A DNA stretch of 64,000 bases. Origin: Paenibacillus sp. JQZ6Y-1. GTDB taxonomy: Bacteria; Bacillota; Bacilli; Paenibacillales; Paenibacillaceae. A program made the position numbers and the translations under genes. How positions within the stretch are numbered: position 1 is the first letter of the stretch; each line of letters begins with the position of its first letter. The notes beneath the pieces were generated by a model. The model saw nothing but the letters and a program-made list of their open reading frames with translations. It searched no databases and was not told the origin of the DNA. The stretch is taken from the NCBI RefSeq assembly GCF_040719145.1, contig NZ_JBFDUZ010000002.1, positions 518,217-582,216 of the forward strand, given 5' to 3'. Positions 46,533-55,369 of the stretch are shown piece after piece.

Positions 46533-47261
46533 TTATTCGGCTTTGATCGTAGACAACGAAGTGGTGAGTTTCTGTTCAATGGTGCCTGCATCTTCGCCTT
46601 CTGGAATAACCGTATGGAAAATATAGCCGTTTTCACCTTCCGGTTGCCACACAATATATTCGTAGGTGGAATTGTCCTCCTGACTAATTGCTTGTAGGAC
46701 AAAATGCGCTCGGCTCATTGGACTTTCAGCTAATAGATCACCGCTATATTCTTTGACTTCGCCGTGCTTTTTCAATTCGGCTTTGCCTTGTTTGCGCAGA
46801 TCATCCAAATTGATTTTAGACGACAGCTTTTCGATGCTAGCCGTATTACGAGGTTTGTCCGTCATCATAAGCTGATTGGCGCTACTATCAAAAGTAAATC
46901 CGTCAAATACATACAAGGAATAGCCATTCCCTTTTTTCAAAGTGGCAGGAAATTTCTTCAGTCCATCTTTGGTCAGCATCTCAAAAGATTGAGAATCTGG
47001 GCGCGCGTCCGTTTGTTCCGTAGTACCTGATGAGTTGTTGGTACTTTCGTTATCTGTCGCTATAGGCGTTTCTGTACCTTCATTGCTAGCGGCAGGATCA
47101 CTGGTTTCCGTCGTAGTTTCTGGAGAAGTGGCTTCATTGGATGGTGCTGGTGTCGTTGCCGATGGTGTTGCGGTGTTGCTGGCGGTATCGCTACAGGCAC
47201 CGAGCATCAGTCCAAGTAGCACAGTTGCAGTCAGCGTCATGATTTTGCGGTTGGTTTCCAT
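46533..47261 (-). CDS. Hypothetical lipoprotein
   Basis: This encodes 242 residues. A type II signal peptide ends in the lipobox LGAC (Cys23). The next ~80 residues are Ser/Thr/Glu/Asn/Pro rich and presumably cross the wall. A globular domain of ~140 residues follows (MLTKDGLKKFPATLKKGNGY through the C-terminus), resembling small secreted beta proteins with no known function. The ATG at 47261 follows AAAGGAG; an upstream in-frame ATG at 47300 is not supported. Monocistronic. Confidence 0.8.
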   Translation of the reverse strand: METNRKIMTLTATVLLGLMLGACSDTASNTATPSATTPAPSNEATSPETTTETSDPAASNEGTETPIATDNESTNNSSGTTEQTDARPDSQSFEMLTKDGLKKFPATLKKGNGYSLYVFDGFTFDSSANQLMMTDKPRNTASIEKLSSKINLDDLRKQGKAELKKHGEVKEYSGDLLAESPMSRAHFVLQAISQEDNSTYEYIVWQPEGENGYIFHTVIPEGEDAGTIEQKLTTSLSTIKAE

Positions 47262-47510
47262 GTTGATACACTCCTTTGTATTGGAATCGTGGATAAGCAT
47301 AGGACAACGCGCCTTCTAAGTATAGACGATCACAATGTCCATATGGTTACGGTTTCAGGCAAATTCATTGCACAAACATGAAAAAAGCCCGATTTATCGC
47401 ACCTTTTCATGTTGGGGGCATGAAGAAGGAAACGACAAATCGAGCGTGAAAACCAAGGTGAATCGAAATCTTGTGAACAAGCATAGTGCAGTAGAAGAAG
47501 CTATCATTTG

Positions 47511-47552
47511 CAAGAAGCAAGAAGCAAGAAGCAAGAAGCAAGAAGCAAGAAG
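47511..47552. repeat. Heptanucleotide tandem repeat (CAAGAAG)6
   Basis: Six perfect copies of CAAGAAG are followed by a degenerate copy. They lie in the non-coding gap 69 bp past the stop of the pyrimidine operon's last gene. Confidence 0.95.
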
Positions 47553-47620
47553 CCAAAGTCAGCGAGTGTAACGTATTGTATCCATGTAAGACTTTATCAT
47601 GCCAGAAACCATGAGTATTC

Positions 47621-47848
47621 TTATCTCGACTGCACCTGTTCCCGTTTAGCGAATAACAGACTAGTAACATACTTGCGTGCATCGGCAGTTAGCAGTTGTA
47701 GCTGCGTCTGATCTTTGGAGTTGTTGCTGCGGGCGAATACGATTAGCGCACCATCCAGATTTTCACGGATAGCAAGCACCATATAGCCCTGTGCCATAAT
47801 CTCGTCGATCTGCATTTTTTCCTTTTCAAATTCGGCAAAGGCGGACAT
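47621..47848 (-). CDS. Small protein translationally coupled to hydA
   Basis: This encodes 75 residues: an N-terminal helix (MSAFAEFEKEKMQIDEIMAQ), two beta strands (YMVLAIRENLDGALIVFAR) and a basic C-terminus. Its ATG overlaps the hydA stop in the string TAATG, with the AAGGAG site inside the end of hydA, so expression is tied to dihydropyrimidinase. No cysteines, signal peptide or known domain were found. Being the last gene of the preT-preA-hydA unit, it probably acts with the pyrimidine pathway, for example as a small regulator or subunit, which is inference. Confidence 0.65.
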   Translation of the reverse strand: MSAFAEFEKEKMQIDEIMAQGYMVLAIRENLDGALIVFARSNNSKDQTQLQLLTADARKYVTSLLFAKREQVQSR

Positions 47849-49287
47849 TACATCACTCCTTCGCTAATTTCTGTTTCCGGCATCATCTTCAGCTCCGTTG
47901 TAGGTGCTGCTTCAAAGCGATTACGGTGCAAATACTGTCCACTGCCCGGTGTACCGACAAACTCTTTATCGCGAATGACAAACTCCCCGCGACTTAGCAC
48001 CGATACTGGCTCGCCCGTCACTTCCATTCCTTCAAAGGCGCTGTAATCCACCTTCATATGATGGGTAGCAGCGGACAGCGTCCGCTTGACATTCGGATCG
48101 AAAATAACAATATCTGCATCACTGCCAATCGACAGTGTACCCTTTTGCGGGAACATACCGAATAGCTTGGCGCTGGTCGTCGATACCATCGCCACAAACT
48201 GGTTGAGCGAGATACGACCTTTGGCAACGCCCTCGGAATAGAGAATACTAAACCGATCCTCAATGATCGGACCGCCGTTCGGAATTTTGGAAAAGTCGCC
48301 GCGTCCCAGCTCCTTTTGCCCTTTAAAGTCAAAGGAGCATTGATCCGAGCCGATCGTTTGCAGACTGCCATTCCACAGACAATCCCACAGCACATCTTGA
48401 TTCCATTTCTCCCGTAGTGGCGGTGACCAGACGTATTTGGCACCTTCAAAGTCCGGCTTTTCCAGATACGTTTGATCCAGTACTAGATATTGCGGACAGG
48501 TTTCTCCATAGATGCGTAGCCCTTGCTTACGCCCTTCGGCGATTTTGAGTGCGGCATCGGCGCAGGTGACATGTACGACATACAGCTGTGAATCGGTCAG
48601 TCCAGTCAGAGAGATGGCGCGTCCAGTCGCTTCGCCTTCCAGCTCCGGTGGACGAGTGAGTGCATGGTAGATCGGATCGGTCTGCCCGGCGGCAAGTGCC
48701 TGTTCGATCAGAAACTCGATCACATCGCCATTCTCGGCATGTACCATGACCAGTGCTCCTTCACGGCGGGCGGTTTGCAGCGTTTTGTACAGGGTTCCGT
48801 CATCCGCCTGAAAGCTGTTTTTGTACGCCATGAATACTTTAAACGACGTAATGCCTTCGTTTTCCATAATAACCGGCAATTCGGCTAGCACCTCATCGTT
48901 GATCTCGGAGATCATTAGGTGAAAGCTATAATCGATCACAGCTTTGTCGTGGGATTTGGCATGCCACGTATCGACAGCGCTTTGCAGACTTTTTCCTTTA
49001 TTGGTCAGGCAGAAATCAATAATAGTCGTTGTTCCGCCGAATGCAGCAGCCTTTGTACCCGATTCAAAATCATCCACAGTCGTCGTCCCGCCAAACGGCA
49101 TATCTAGATGGGTATGCGGATCAATGCCACCGGGGAAAATGTAACAGCCGGAAGCGTCGATAATCTCGGCGTCCGGCGCATCCAGCTGTACAGCAATCGT
49201 AGTAATGATTCCATGTTCGATCATCAGATCGGCAGTATACGTTTCGGCTGCGGTGACAATGGTACCGTTTTTAATGATTTTTTTCAT
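47848..49287 (-). CDS. hydA: Dihydropyrimidinase (D-hydantoinase)
   Basis: This enzyme hydrolyses dihydrouracil or dihydrothymine to N-carbamoyl-beta-amino acids, the second step of reductive pyrimidine breakdown. It encodes 479 residues of the cyclic amidohydrolase family. Metal ligands are His58 and His60 in GGIDPHTHLD, the probable carboxylated Lys150 in ITSFKVFMAY, His183 in VMVHAENGD, a later His and an Asp in IGSDQCSFDF. The ATG at 49287 follows GGAGGTTATGTG and overlaps the preA stop. Its own stop overlaps the small downstream gene. Hydantoinase activity is possible from sequence. Confidence 0.93.
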   Translation of the reverse strand: MKKIIKNGTIVTAAETYTADLMIEHGIITTIAVQLDAPDAEIIDASGCYIFPGGIDPHTHLDMPFGGTTTVDDFESGTKAAAFGGTTTIIDFCLTNKGKSLQSAVDTWHAKSHDKAVIDYSFHLMISEINDEVLAELPVIMENEGITSFKVFMAYKNSFQADDGTLYKTLQTARREGALVMVHAENGDVIEFLIEQALAAGQTDPIYHALTRPPELEGEATGRAISLTGLTDSQLYVVHVTCADAALKIAEGRKQGLRIYGETCPQYLVLDQTYLEKPDFEGAKYVWSPPLREKWNQDVLWDCLWNGSLQTIGSDQCSFDFKGQKELGRGDFSKIPNGGPIIEDRFSILYSEGVAKGRISLNQFVAMVSTTSAKLFGMFPQKGTLSIGSDADIVIFDPNVKRTLSAATHHMKVDYSAFEGMEVTGEPVSVLSRGEFVIRDKEFVGTPGSGQYLHRNRFEAAPTTELKMMPETEISEGVM

Positions 49288-50573
49288 CACATAACCTCCA
49301 CGGTGTGAGAATCATTGAGTGAGGCAATCGTGCGTTGACGTTCATTCCATGTCATCGGCGGCAATCCGCTATCGACGGCTACCATGTCGATTGCATCATC
49401 GACTGGACAGACGATAGAGCAGAGATTACAGCCAACGCAGTCCTCCTCGCGTACCTGTACGATGCTTTTGCCCTCGGCATTGGTGAGCATATCAATACAT
49501 TGATGCGAAGAGTCCTCGCAGGCGATATGGCATTTGTTGCAATTGATGCAGTTATCTTGATTGATGCGGGCAACCACCTGATAGTTGAGGTTCAGATCGC
49601 CCCAGTTGGAATATTTCTGCACCGAGCGTCCAACCAGCTCAGATACCGATGCCAATCCTTTTTCATCCAAATAATTGCTTAATCCGTCGATCATATCCTC
49701 GACAATGCGGAAGCCGTGGTGCATGGCGGCGGTACATACTTGAATACCGGTAGAACCCATCAGCATAAATTCAACTACATCCTGCCACGTACCGATACCG
49801 CCGATACCGGAGATAGGTACATTAATCTCGGGGTTACGCGCACATTCGGCAACCATATTCAGCGCAATTGGCTTCACTGCCGGACCGCAGTAACCGCCGT
49901 GTGCTCCCTGACCACCTACATGCGGAATCGTATTCCACGTATGAATATCGACACCAGCCAGACTGTTGATCGTATTGATCATACTGATTGCGTCAGCACC
50001 ACCACGAACCGCATGACGGGCGACGACTGTAATATCTGTGATATTAGGCGTGAGCTTCACGATTACTGGCGTAGTGGCGACTTCTTTCGCCCAGTAGGTC
50101 TGCTTTTCAACCAGATCGGGCTGCTGACCAGATGCCGCCCCCATCCCACGCTCTGCCATTCCGTGTGGACAGCCGAAGTTCAGCTCCAGCCCGTCTACAC
50201 CGACATCCTCCACACGCTTGACGATCTCATGCCATTTCTCCTGATTCGGCTCCACCATTAGCGAAGCGATAATCGCATGATTGGGGAACCGCTTTTTCGT
50301 TTCGTAGATTTCCTTCAAATTCACATCCAGCGGACGGTCGGTAATCAGCTCAATATTGTTAAAGCCAGCCACCCGTTGACCATTAAAGCTAACAGCAGCA
50401 AAGCGAGAGGAGGTGTTGATAATCGGATCACCTAGCGTTTTCCAAACGGCACCACCCCAACCAGCTTCAAAGGCACGCTGCACCTGATAGCCTGTATTGG
50501 TCGGCGGCGCTGAAGCGAGCCAGAACGGATTCGGCGAACGGATACCTGCAAGATCAATACTCAAATCTGCCAT
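49287..50573 (-). CDS. preA: NAD-dependent dihydropyrimidine dehydrogenase, subunit PreA
   Basis: This catalytic subunit reduces uracil and thymine to the dihydro forms, the first step of the pathway. It encodes 428 residues. An N-terminal FMN-binding dihydroorotate-dehydrogenase-like barrel (SPNPFWLASAPPTNTGYQVQ, the active-site stretch NFGCPHGM) is followed by two 4Fe-4S clusters in CINCNKCHIAC and CVGCNLCSIVCP. The ATG at 50573 follows GGAGGAATTTGATT; a longer frame to 50609 has no ribosome site. Sixty bp separate it from preT, and it overlaps hydA by one base. Confidence 0.95.
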   Translation of the reverse strand: MADLSIDLAGIRSPNPFWLASAPPTNTGYQVQRAFEAGWGGAVWKTLGDPIINTSSRFAAVSFNGQRVAGFNNIELITDRPLDVNLKEIYETKKRFPNHAIIASLMVEPNQEKWHEIVKRVEDVGVDGLELNFGCPHGMAERGMGAASGQQPDLVEKQTYWAKEVATTPVIVKLTPNITDITVVARHAVRGGADAISMINTINSLAGVDIHTWNTIPHVGGQGAHGGYCGPAVKPIALNMVAECARNPEINVPISGIGGIGTWQDVVEFMLMGSTGIQVCTAAMHHGFRIVEDMIDGLSNYLDEKGLASVSELVGRSVQKYSNWGDLNLNYQVVARINQDNCINCNKCHIACEDSSHQCIDMLTNAEGKSIVQVREEDCVGCNLCSIVCPVDDAIDMVAVDSGLPPMTWNERQRTIASLNDSHTVEVM

Positions 50574-50632
50574 AATCAAATTCCTCCAGTCATGTATAAG
50601 CCATTCCATACGGTCCTTATTGCTTACAAAGA

Positions 50633-52024
50633 TTACACAGCCGAGCCGATCACATGATCCTGCTGAGGCAATAGCTGGCGAACGATCGCATGGGCGGCAT
50701 CCTTGCCTTGCTGGGCAGCGGATACGACCATTGCCTCACCTCGTCCAGCTCCAAAAATAATATCGCCCGCAGCATATACTTTCGGATTGGATGTTTGGTA
50801 TGTTACATCGTCTACCTCCACCACACCCCATGTATGATGAAGCCCGAATTGTTCAATCAGTCCCTTTTGACGTTCCTGACCGATGGCTGTTACAACCGCA
50901 TCGACTGGTAATAGAAACTCCGAACCCGCCACTGGCATTGGAACGAGTCGTCCATCTTTGCCGGTTTCGCCAGTTAACGTCATCTGCACACATTCCAGAT
51001 GCGTTACTTTCCCACTCTCATCACCAACAATACGCTTCGGCAAGGTCAGCCAGCGGAACTCCACGCCTTCTTGCTTGGCAAACTCGTATTCAAAATCATA
51101 TGCCGTCATTTCCTCGCGGGTGCGGCGATAGATCATTTTTACATTGGCGGCGCCGAGACGAACCGAGCAGGTAGCGGCATCAATCGCCGTATTCCCTGCA
51201 CCGATCACAGCGACCTGCTGCCCGATCAGATTGACGGAAGGCAATCCCGTTTTGGTCTGCTCCACCAGCTTGATTGCATCGTATACGCCATCTAGCTGTT
51301 CCCCTTCGATGCCGATCGGCGGTACATAGCCCATACCGGCAGCGAGTACGACCGCATCGTATTGTTCCAGCAATTCATCGGCGCTAATATCGGTACCGAC
51401 ACGCATGCCTGTTTTGATCTCCACACCGAGCTTTTGCACCTGCTCCACTTCCCACAATGAAATGGATTGTGGCAGTCGGAAGGAGACGATGCCGTATGTA
51501 TCCAATCCGCCTGCTAAGTCGCGCGCTTCATAAATAACAACGTCAAATCCTTTACGCGCCAATTCGCGTGCCGCTGACAGACCGGCAGGACCGCCGCCCA
51601 CCACCGCAACTTTATATCCAGTACTTCGTCCAGGCTTGAACAATTCTGCCTTGCTTTCAATCGCCCAGTCGGTTGCATAACGCTGCAACAATCCAATCTG
51701 AATCGGAGCGGAAGCGTCATTCAACACACATGCACCTTCGCACAATTCCTCGGTCGGACAGACGCGTGCACAGCTAGCACCGACTGGATTCGAGTCCATA
51801 ATCGTTGTAGCGGCTCCACGCAGATTGTCGGTCGCGATTCGTTTAATAAAAGAAGGAATATTGATGCTGGTTGGGCATGCCTTAATACAAGGCGCATCAT
51901 AGCAGTAGAGACAGCGATTCGATTCTTCCATCGCTCCCTTACGCGACAGTCCAGGCTCAGCCTCGGCAAAGTTATGCATAAACATATCTGGCGAAAATGT
52001 AGTCAATGGTGAAGAATGATTCAT
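50633..52024 (-). CDS. preT: NAD-dependent dihydropyrimidine dehydrogenase, subunit PreT
   Basis: This is the electron-transfer partner of PreA. It encodes 463 residues. The N-terminus carries Cys clusters of the GltD/PreT type (RCLYCYDAPCIKACP, ASCARVCPTEELCEGAC) that hold 4Fe-4S centres. An FAD site is in VAVVGGGPAGLSAARELA and a nucleotide site in VAVIGAGNTAIDAA, with a closing FAD motif near VYAAGDIIFGAG. It is the first gene of the operon and starts after CAGGGAGGC. The divergent gap to the PucR-family gene holds a perfect palindrome. Confidence 0.95.
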   Translation of the reverse strand: MNHSSPLTTFSPDMFMHNFAEAEPGLSRKGAMEESNRCLYCYDAPCIKACPTSINIPSFIKRIATDNLRGAATTIMDSNPVGASCARVCPTEELCEGACVLNDASAPIQIGLLQRYATDWAIESKAELFKPGRSTGYKVAVVGGGPAGLSAARELARKGFDVVIYEARDLAGGLDTYGIVSFRLPQSISLWEVEQVQKLGVEIKTGMRVGTDISADELLEQYDAVVLAAGMGYVPPIGIEGEQLDGVYDAIKLVEQTKTGLPSVNLIGQQVAVIGAGNTAIDAATCSVRLGAANVKMIYRRTREEMTAYDFEYEFAKQEGVEFRWLTLPKRIVGDESGKVTHLECVQMTLTGETGKDGRLVPMPVAGSEFLLPVDAVVTAIGQERQKGLIEQFGLHHTWGVVEVDDVTYQTSNPKVYAAGDIIFGAGRGEAMVVSAAQQGKDAAHAIVRQLLPQQDHVIGSAV

Positions 52025-52239
52025 CGGTCAGCCTCCCTGTCTATCCTGCAAAATAAAAACAAGTAATGTAAACTAAAATAACATAAAATAATAAAATTCA
52101 AATAAATAGTCAAAAAATCCATCACAATATATCTCTTTATATCCTATAATGAATCCATACAACTATATAACTGTTCTTATAAGTTATATATACTAACATA
52201 TAATATACAAACTATAGTCAATTGCTGGTTTTATTACAC

Positions 52240-52254
52240 TAGACAGACTGTCTA
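52240..52254. promoter_or_regulatory. 15-bp palindrome in the preT-pucR divergent promoter
   Basis: TAGACAG-A-CTGTCTA is a perfect inverted repeat in the A+T-rich 305-bp gap between preT and the PucR-family gene. A related wide-spaced pair occurs before the ABC operon. It is a candidate operator. Confidence 0.55.
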
Positions 52255-52329
52255 ATTTCAAAAGTCTATTTTTTGACGGGTACCGGAAGGCGGGAAGTGA
52301 ACCATTCAAACCGATGGGGGGAGCATACA

Positions 52330-54018
52330 ATGAATGGACATCGCATGTTTACAATGGAGGATGCGCTGCAACGACCGTTGTTTACCGAGGCGCAGGTAGT
52401 AGGAGGGACAAATGGGCTGTACCGAGCGATCCGCTGGGTGCATGTGCTGGAAAGCGCTAATTTTGAAAGCCTCATTCATGGCGAAGAGATGATCTTGACG
52501 ACAGGGCTGGGCTTTCATACCGATACGGAATCCGCATTATCCTTCATGCACAGCTTAATTCAGAAAAAGGCGGCATGTCTCTGTATTGAATTAGGTGATT
52601 ATTTTACTTCCATTCCAGTAGAGATGATGGAGCTGGCGGATCAGCATGATTTTCCGCTGATTGTATTCACAAAGACGGTCCGCTTTGTGGATATTACGCT
52701 CGATCTGCATTCGCTCATTATCAATCGTCATCACCGGATGCTACAGGAATTGGAAAGTATTTCGCGTGAGTTCAACCGATTAACCCTCAGCTCGCAAGGC
52801 ACTGGCAAAGTACTACACCTCCTGCACAAGAGTACGGAGCATCAGCTTGTTTATCTACAGCTGGATGGCAAGCCATTATTTTATCCAGCACTTGCACCAG
52901 AACGGCAGCAGGAGTTGCTAGAGCAGTTTGCGCAATTTAATGAGGGGATGGACGGTGTACCGCATGATGCTGCTCCCTATTTCCGCCAGTTGGATACACG
53001 TACGCTGGTACTCAAGCCGGTAGGCGCGCTGGATCAGACATGGGCGTACATTATGATGGTCTGCCCGCATCGTCCACAGGAATATGATTGTCTGCTGCTG
53101 GATTCGGCTGCACTATCGATTGCGCAGGAGCTGCTACGTACTCGTTATATGGAAGAACGCCGTCTCTTTTCGGAGAATCTATGGGTTGAGGAATTGATCA
53201 ACGGGCGATTGGAAGATGAGAATCGGCTCAAAGGTCTGGTCGGACCTGATTTTAATCTGATGAACGAATGGCACTACCGCGTCTGCCTAATTGAGATTGA
53301 GAATCCGCAGGATGTACGCTGGAATAGCTCGGAAAATGAATGGGAATCGATCACCTTTCACCTGTCCATCGTGCTGCGTTCTATTCTGGAAAAGTATCTA
53401 TTTCATCCACTGATCACGTTGAAAAATAACCGACTTACTGTTATTGCGCTGGATCGCCAATCGCGTTTGCCATCCAAGCCGCGTCTAGAGCAGGCGTTGC
53501 ACGCCTTACAACATATTCGCTCTGACGATAAGCTGAAAGATCTCAATCTAATCATCGGCGTCAGCAAAATCGGCAAATCATTAAAAAACGCCTCCACCAG
53601 CTATCAGGAAGCGGTGCAGGCGTTGTATATGCATTCATGCTCACAGCATTCGTTGCTTTTTTATGAAGAACTGGGTGTGTACCAATTGCTGCTCAGTTTG
53701 AACGATGGCAAAATGCTGCAAACGTTCGTCCGCAATTATCTCGGTCCGCTGATCGATCACGACGAATCCAGAGGCAGCGAATTGCTGCTGACGCTGCGCG
53801 TCTATCTGGATCACGACGGCTCCAAGCAAATCGCCGCCCAGAAGCTGTTCATCGTGCGCCAATCTCTATACTATCGGCTAGATAAAATAACCGAGCTGCT
53901 GGGCGAGGATTTTATGTCACCAGAAAATCGAATCTCCATTCAAGTAGCGCTGCGCGCCTATCAACTGCTGTACCCAGAAAAGCTGGCGCTGCCTAATGTT
54001 CACTCATCACATGTTTGA
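52330..54018 (+). CDS. PucR-family transcriptional regulator
   Basis: This encodes 562 residues. The N-terminal PucR domain (~5-125, starting FTMEDALQRPLFTEAQVVGG and including ANFESLIHGEEMILTTGLGF) probably senses a purine or pyrimidine catabolite. The C-terminal PucR helix-turn-helix (~500-558, DHDGSKQIAAQKLFIVRQSL then YYRLDKITELLGEDF) binds DNA. The ATG at 52330 follows GGGGGGAG. Divergent from preT and flanked by the ABC/aminotransferase operon, it is the obvious local regulator. Its last 26 bp overlap the convergent aminotransferase gene. Confidence 0.92.
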   Translation: MNGHRMFTMEDALQRPLFTEAQVVGGTNGLYRAIRWVHVLESANFESLIHGEEMILTTGLGFHTDTESALSFMHSLIQKKAACLCIELGDYFTSIPVEMMELADQHDFPLIVFTKTVRFVDITLDLHSLIINRHHRMLQELESISREFNRLTLSSQGTGKVLHLLHKSTEHQLVYLQLDGKPLFYPALAPERQQELLEQFAQFNEGMDGVPHDAAPYFRQLDTRTLVLKPVGALDQTWAYIMMVCPHRPQEYDCLLLDSAALSIAQELLRTRYMEERRLFSENLWVEELINGRLEDENRLKGLVGPDFNLMNEWHYRVCLIEIENPQDVRWNSSENEWESITFHLSIVLRSILEKYLFHPLITLKNNRLTVIALDRQSRLPSKPRLEQALHALQHIRSDDKLKDLNLIIGVSKIGKSLKNASTSYQEAVQALYMHSCSQHSLLFYEELGVYQLLLSLNDGKMLQTFVRNYLGPLIDHDESRGSELLLTLRVYLDHDGSKQIAAQKLFIVRQSLYYRLDKITELLGEDFMSPENRISIQVALRAYQLLYPEKLALPNVHSSHV

Positions 54019-55351
54019 AGGTAGCAATCAGGAAGTCCAGATCGGCATCGGTAGATGATAGCGGCGGGGCAAAGGTCAGTATATTATTGAAGCCAGCGAC
54101 CGTATCGCCATTTTTGCCGATGAGCAATCCGCGCCGTTTGCAGCCAGCAATGATGCTTTTGACCATATCGAGCGAAGCAGGCTGGCGCGTTTCCTTATCG
54201 GCAACCAACTCGACGCCGCTCATCAGGCCGAAGCTGCGCACATCGCCGACAAGTGGGTGCTCCAGCAGCTGAGATAATTCCTGGTGCAGACGTTGTCCTA
54301 GCACGCGAGATCGTTCGATTAACTGCTCGTCTTCCATCAATTGCAGATTGCGCAGCGCCAGTGCACATGCCGCTGGATTGCCGCCGAATGTATTGATATG
54401 GCGGAAGTGCGAATACTCATCCGACGAATCCTTGAACGCCTCATAAATATCTTTGCGTACCGCAGTCGCCGATAACGGCAAATATCCGCTTGTTAATCCT
54501 TTGGCCATCGTAACGATATCCGGCTTAATGCCGAAGTTATGATGGCCGAACTTTTGCCCAGAGCGCCCGAATCCGCAGATTACCTCGTCGATAATGAGCA
54601 GCACACCATGCTTGCGACAAATCTCTTGTACCTTATCGGTATAGACGCGATGCGGCACGATAACCCCACCACCGGTAATGGCAGGCTCCATAATGACCGC
54701 GCCAATCGTCTCTGCGCCTTCCCAGACGATCATATCCTCAATCGCCTGCGCACATTGCAGATTAAACTCCTCCACCGATTGTCCAACCGGACGACGGTAA
54801 CTGTCCGGCGGCGCCACATGTAGAAAGCCTCCTGCTAGTGGCTCATATTTATATTTGCGCTGCGCCTGACCAGTTGCCGATAATGCGCCGAACGAATTGC
54901 CGTGATACCCGCGATAGCGGGAGATGAATTTGTGGCGGTATGGCTGCCCAATCTGCTGATAATACTGTCGTACCATTTTAAAAGCCGCTTCATTCGCTTC
55001 CGATCCACTGTTGGAAAAGAAAATCACATAATCGCCTTCCAGCCATTCATTTAACTTTTCTGCTAGCTTGATCGCGGGCAGATGGCTTTGCGTCAGTGGA
55101 AAATACGGCAATTGCAGCATTTGCTCATACGCCGCTTCCGCCAATTCCTTGCGTCCATAGCCGACATTCACACACCATAAGCCAGACATGCCATCGAGAT
55201 AACGCTGACCATTCATATCCGTGACCCAAGAGCCTTGCCCTGATTCCGCGATCATCGGCGGTGCGGCTTCGTTGTAAGGGGTAATATTGTGCCATAGATA
55301 CTGACGGTCCTTTTGCAGAGCGAGTTCATGTGCGGTTTCTGACTTGATCAT
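53993..55351 (-). CDS. Class III (omega) aminotransferase, beta-alanine-pyruvate type
   Basis: This encodes 452 residues of the ornithine/omega-aminotransferase family. The N-terminus reads YLWHNITPYNEAAPPMIAES, typical of beta-alanine-pyruvate enzymes. The PLP Lys is 284 in VTMAKGLTSGYLPLSA, preceded by IIDEVICGFGRSG. In this setting it would convert beta-alanine or beta-aminoisobutyrate, the end product of reductive pyrimidine breakdown, to the semialdehyde. It follows the binding-protein gene by 18 bp, and its 3' end overlaps the opposing regulator gene. Confidence 0.88.
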   Translation of the reverse strand: MIKSETAHELALQKDRQYLWHNITPYNEAAPPMIAESGQGSWVTDMNGQRYLDGMSGLWCVNVGYGRKELAEAAYEQMLQLPYFPLTQSHLPAIKLAEKLNEWLEGDYVIFFSNSGSEANEAAFKMVRQYYQQIGQPYRHKFISRYRGYHGNSFGALSATGQAQRKYKYEPLAGGFLHVAPPDSYRRPVGQSVEEFNLQCAQAIEDMIVWEGAETIGAVIMEPAITGGGVIVPHRVYTDKVQEICRKHGVLLIIDEVICGFGRSGQKFGHHNFGIKPDIVTMAKGLTSGYLPLSATAVRKDIYEAFKDSSDEYSHFRHINTFGGNPAACALALRNLQLMEDEQLIERSRVLGQRLHQELSQLLEHPLVGDVRSFGLMSGVELVADKETRQPASLDMVKSIIAGCKRRGLLIGKNGDTVAGFNNILTFAPPLSSTDADLDFLIATFKHVMSEH

Positions 55352-55369
55352 GATGGGTGTCCTCCTGGG

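Noticed and set aside
47511..47552. Possible CRISPR array
   Set aside because: The units are 7 bp and contiguous with no spacers; this is a simple tandem repeat, and no cas genes are present.
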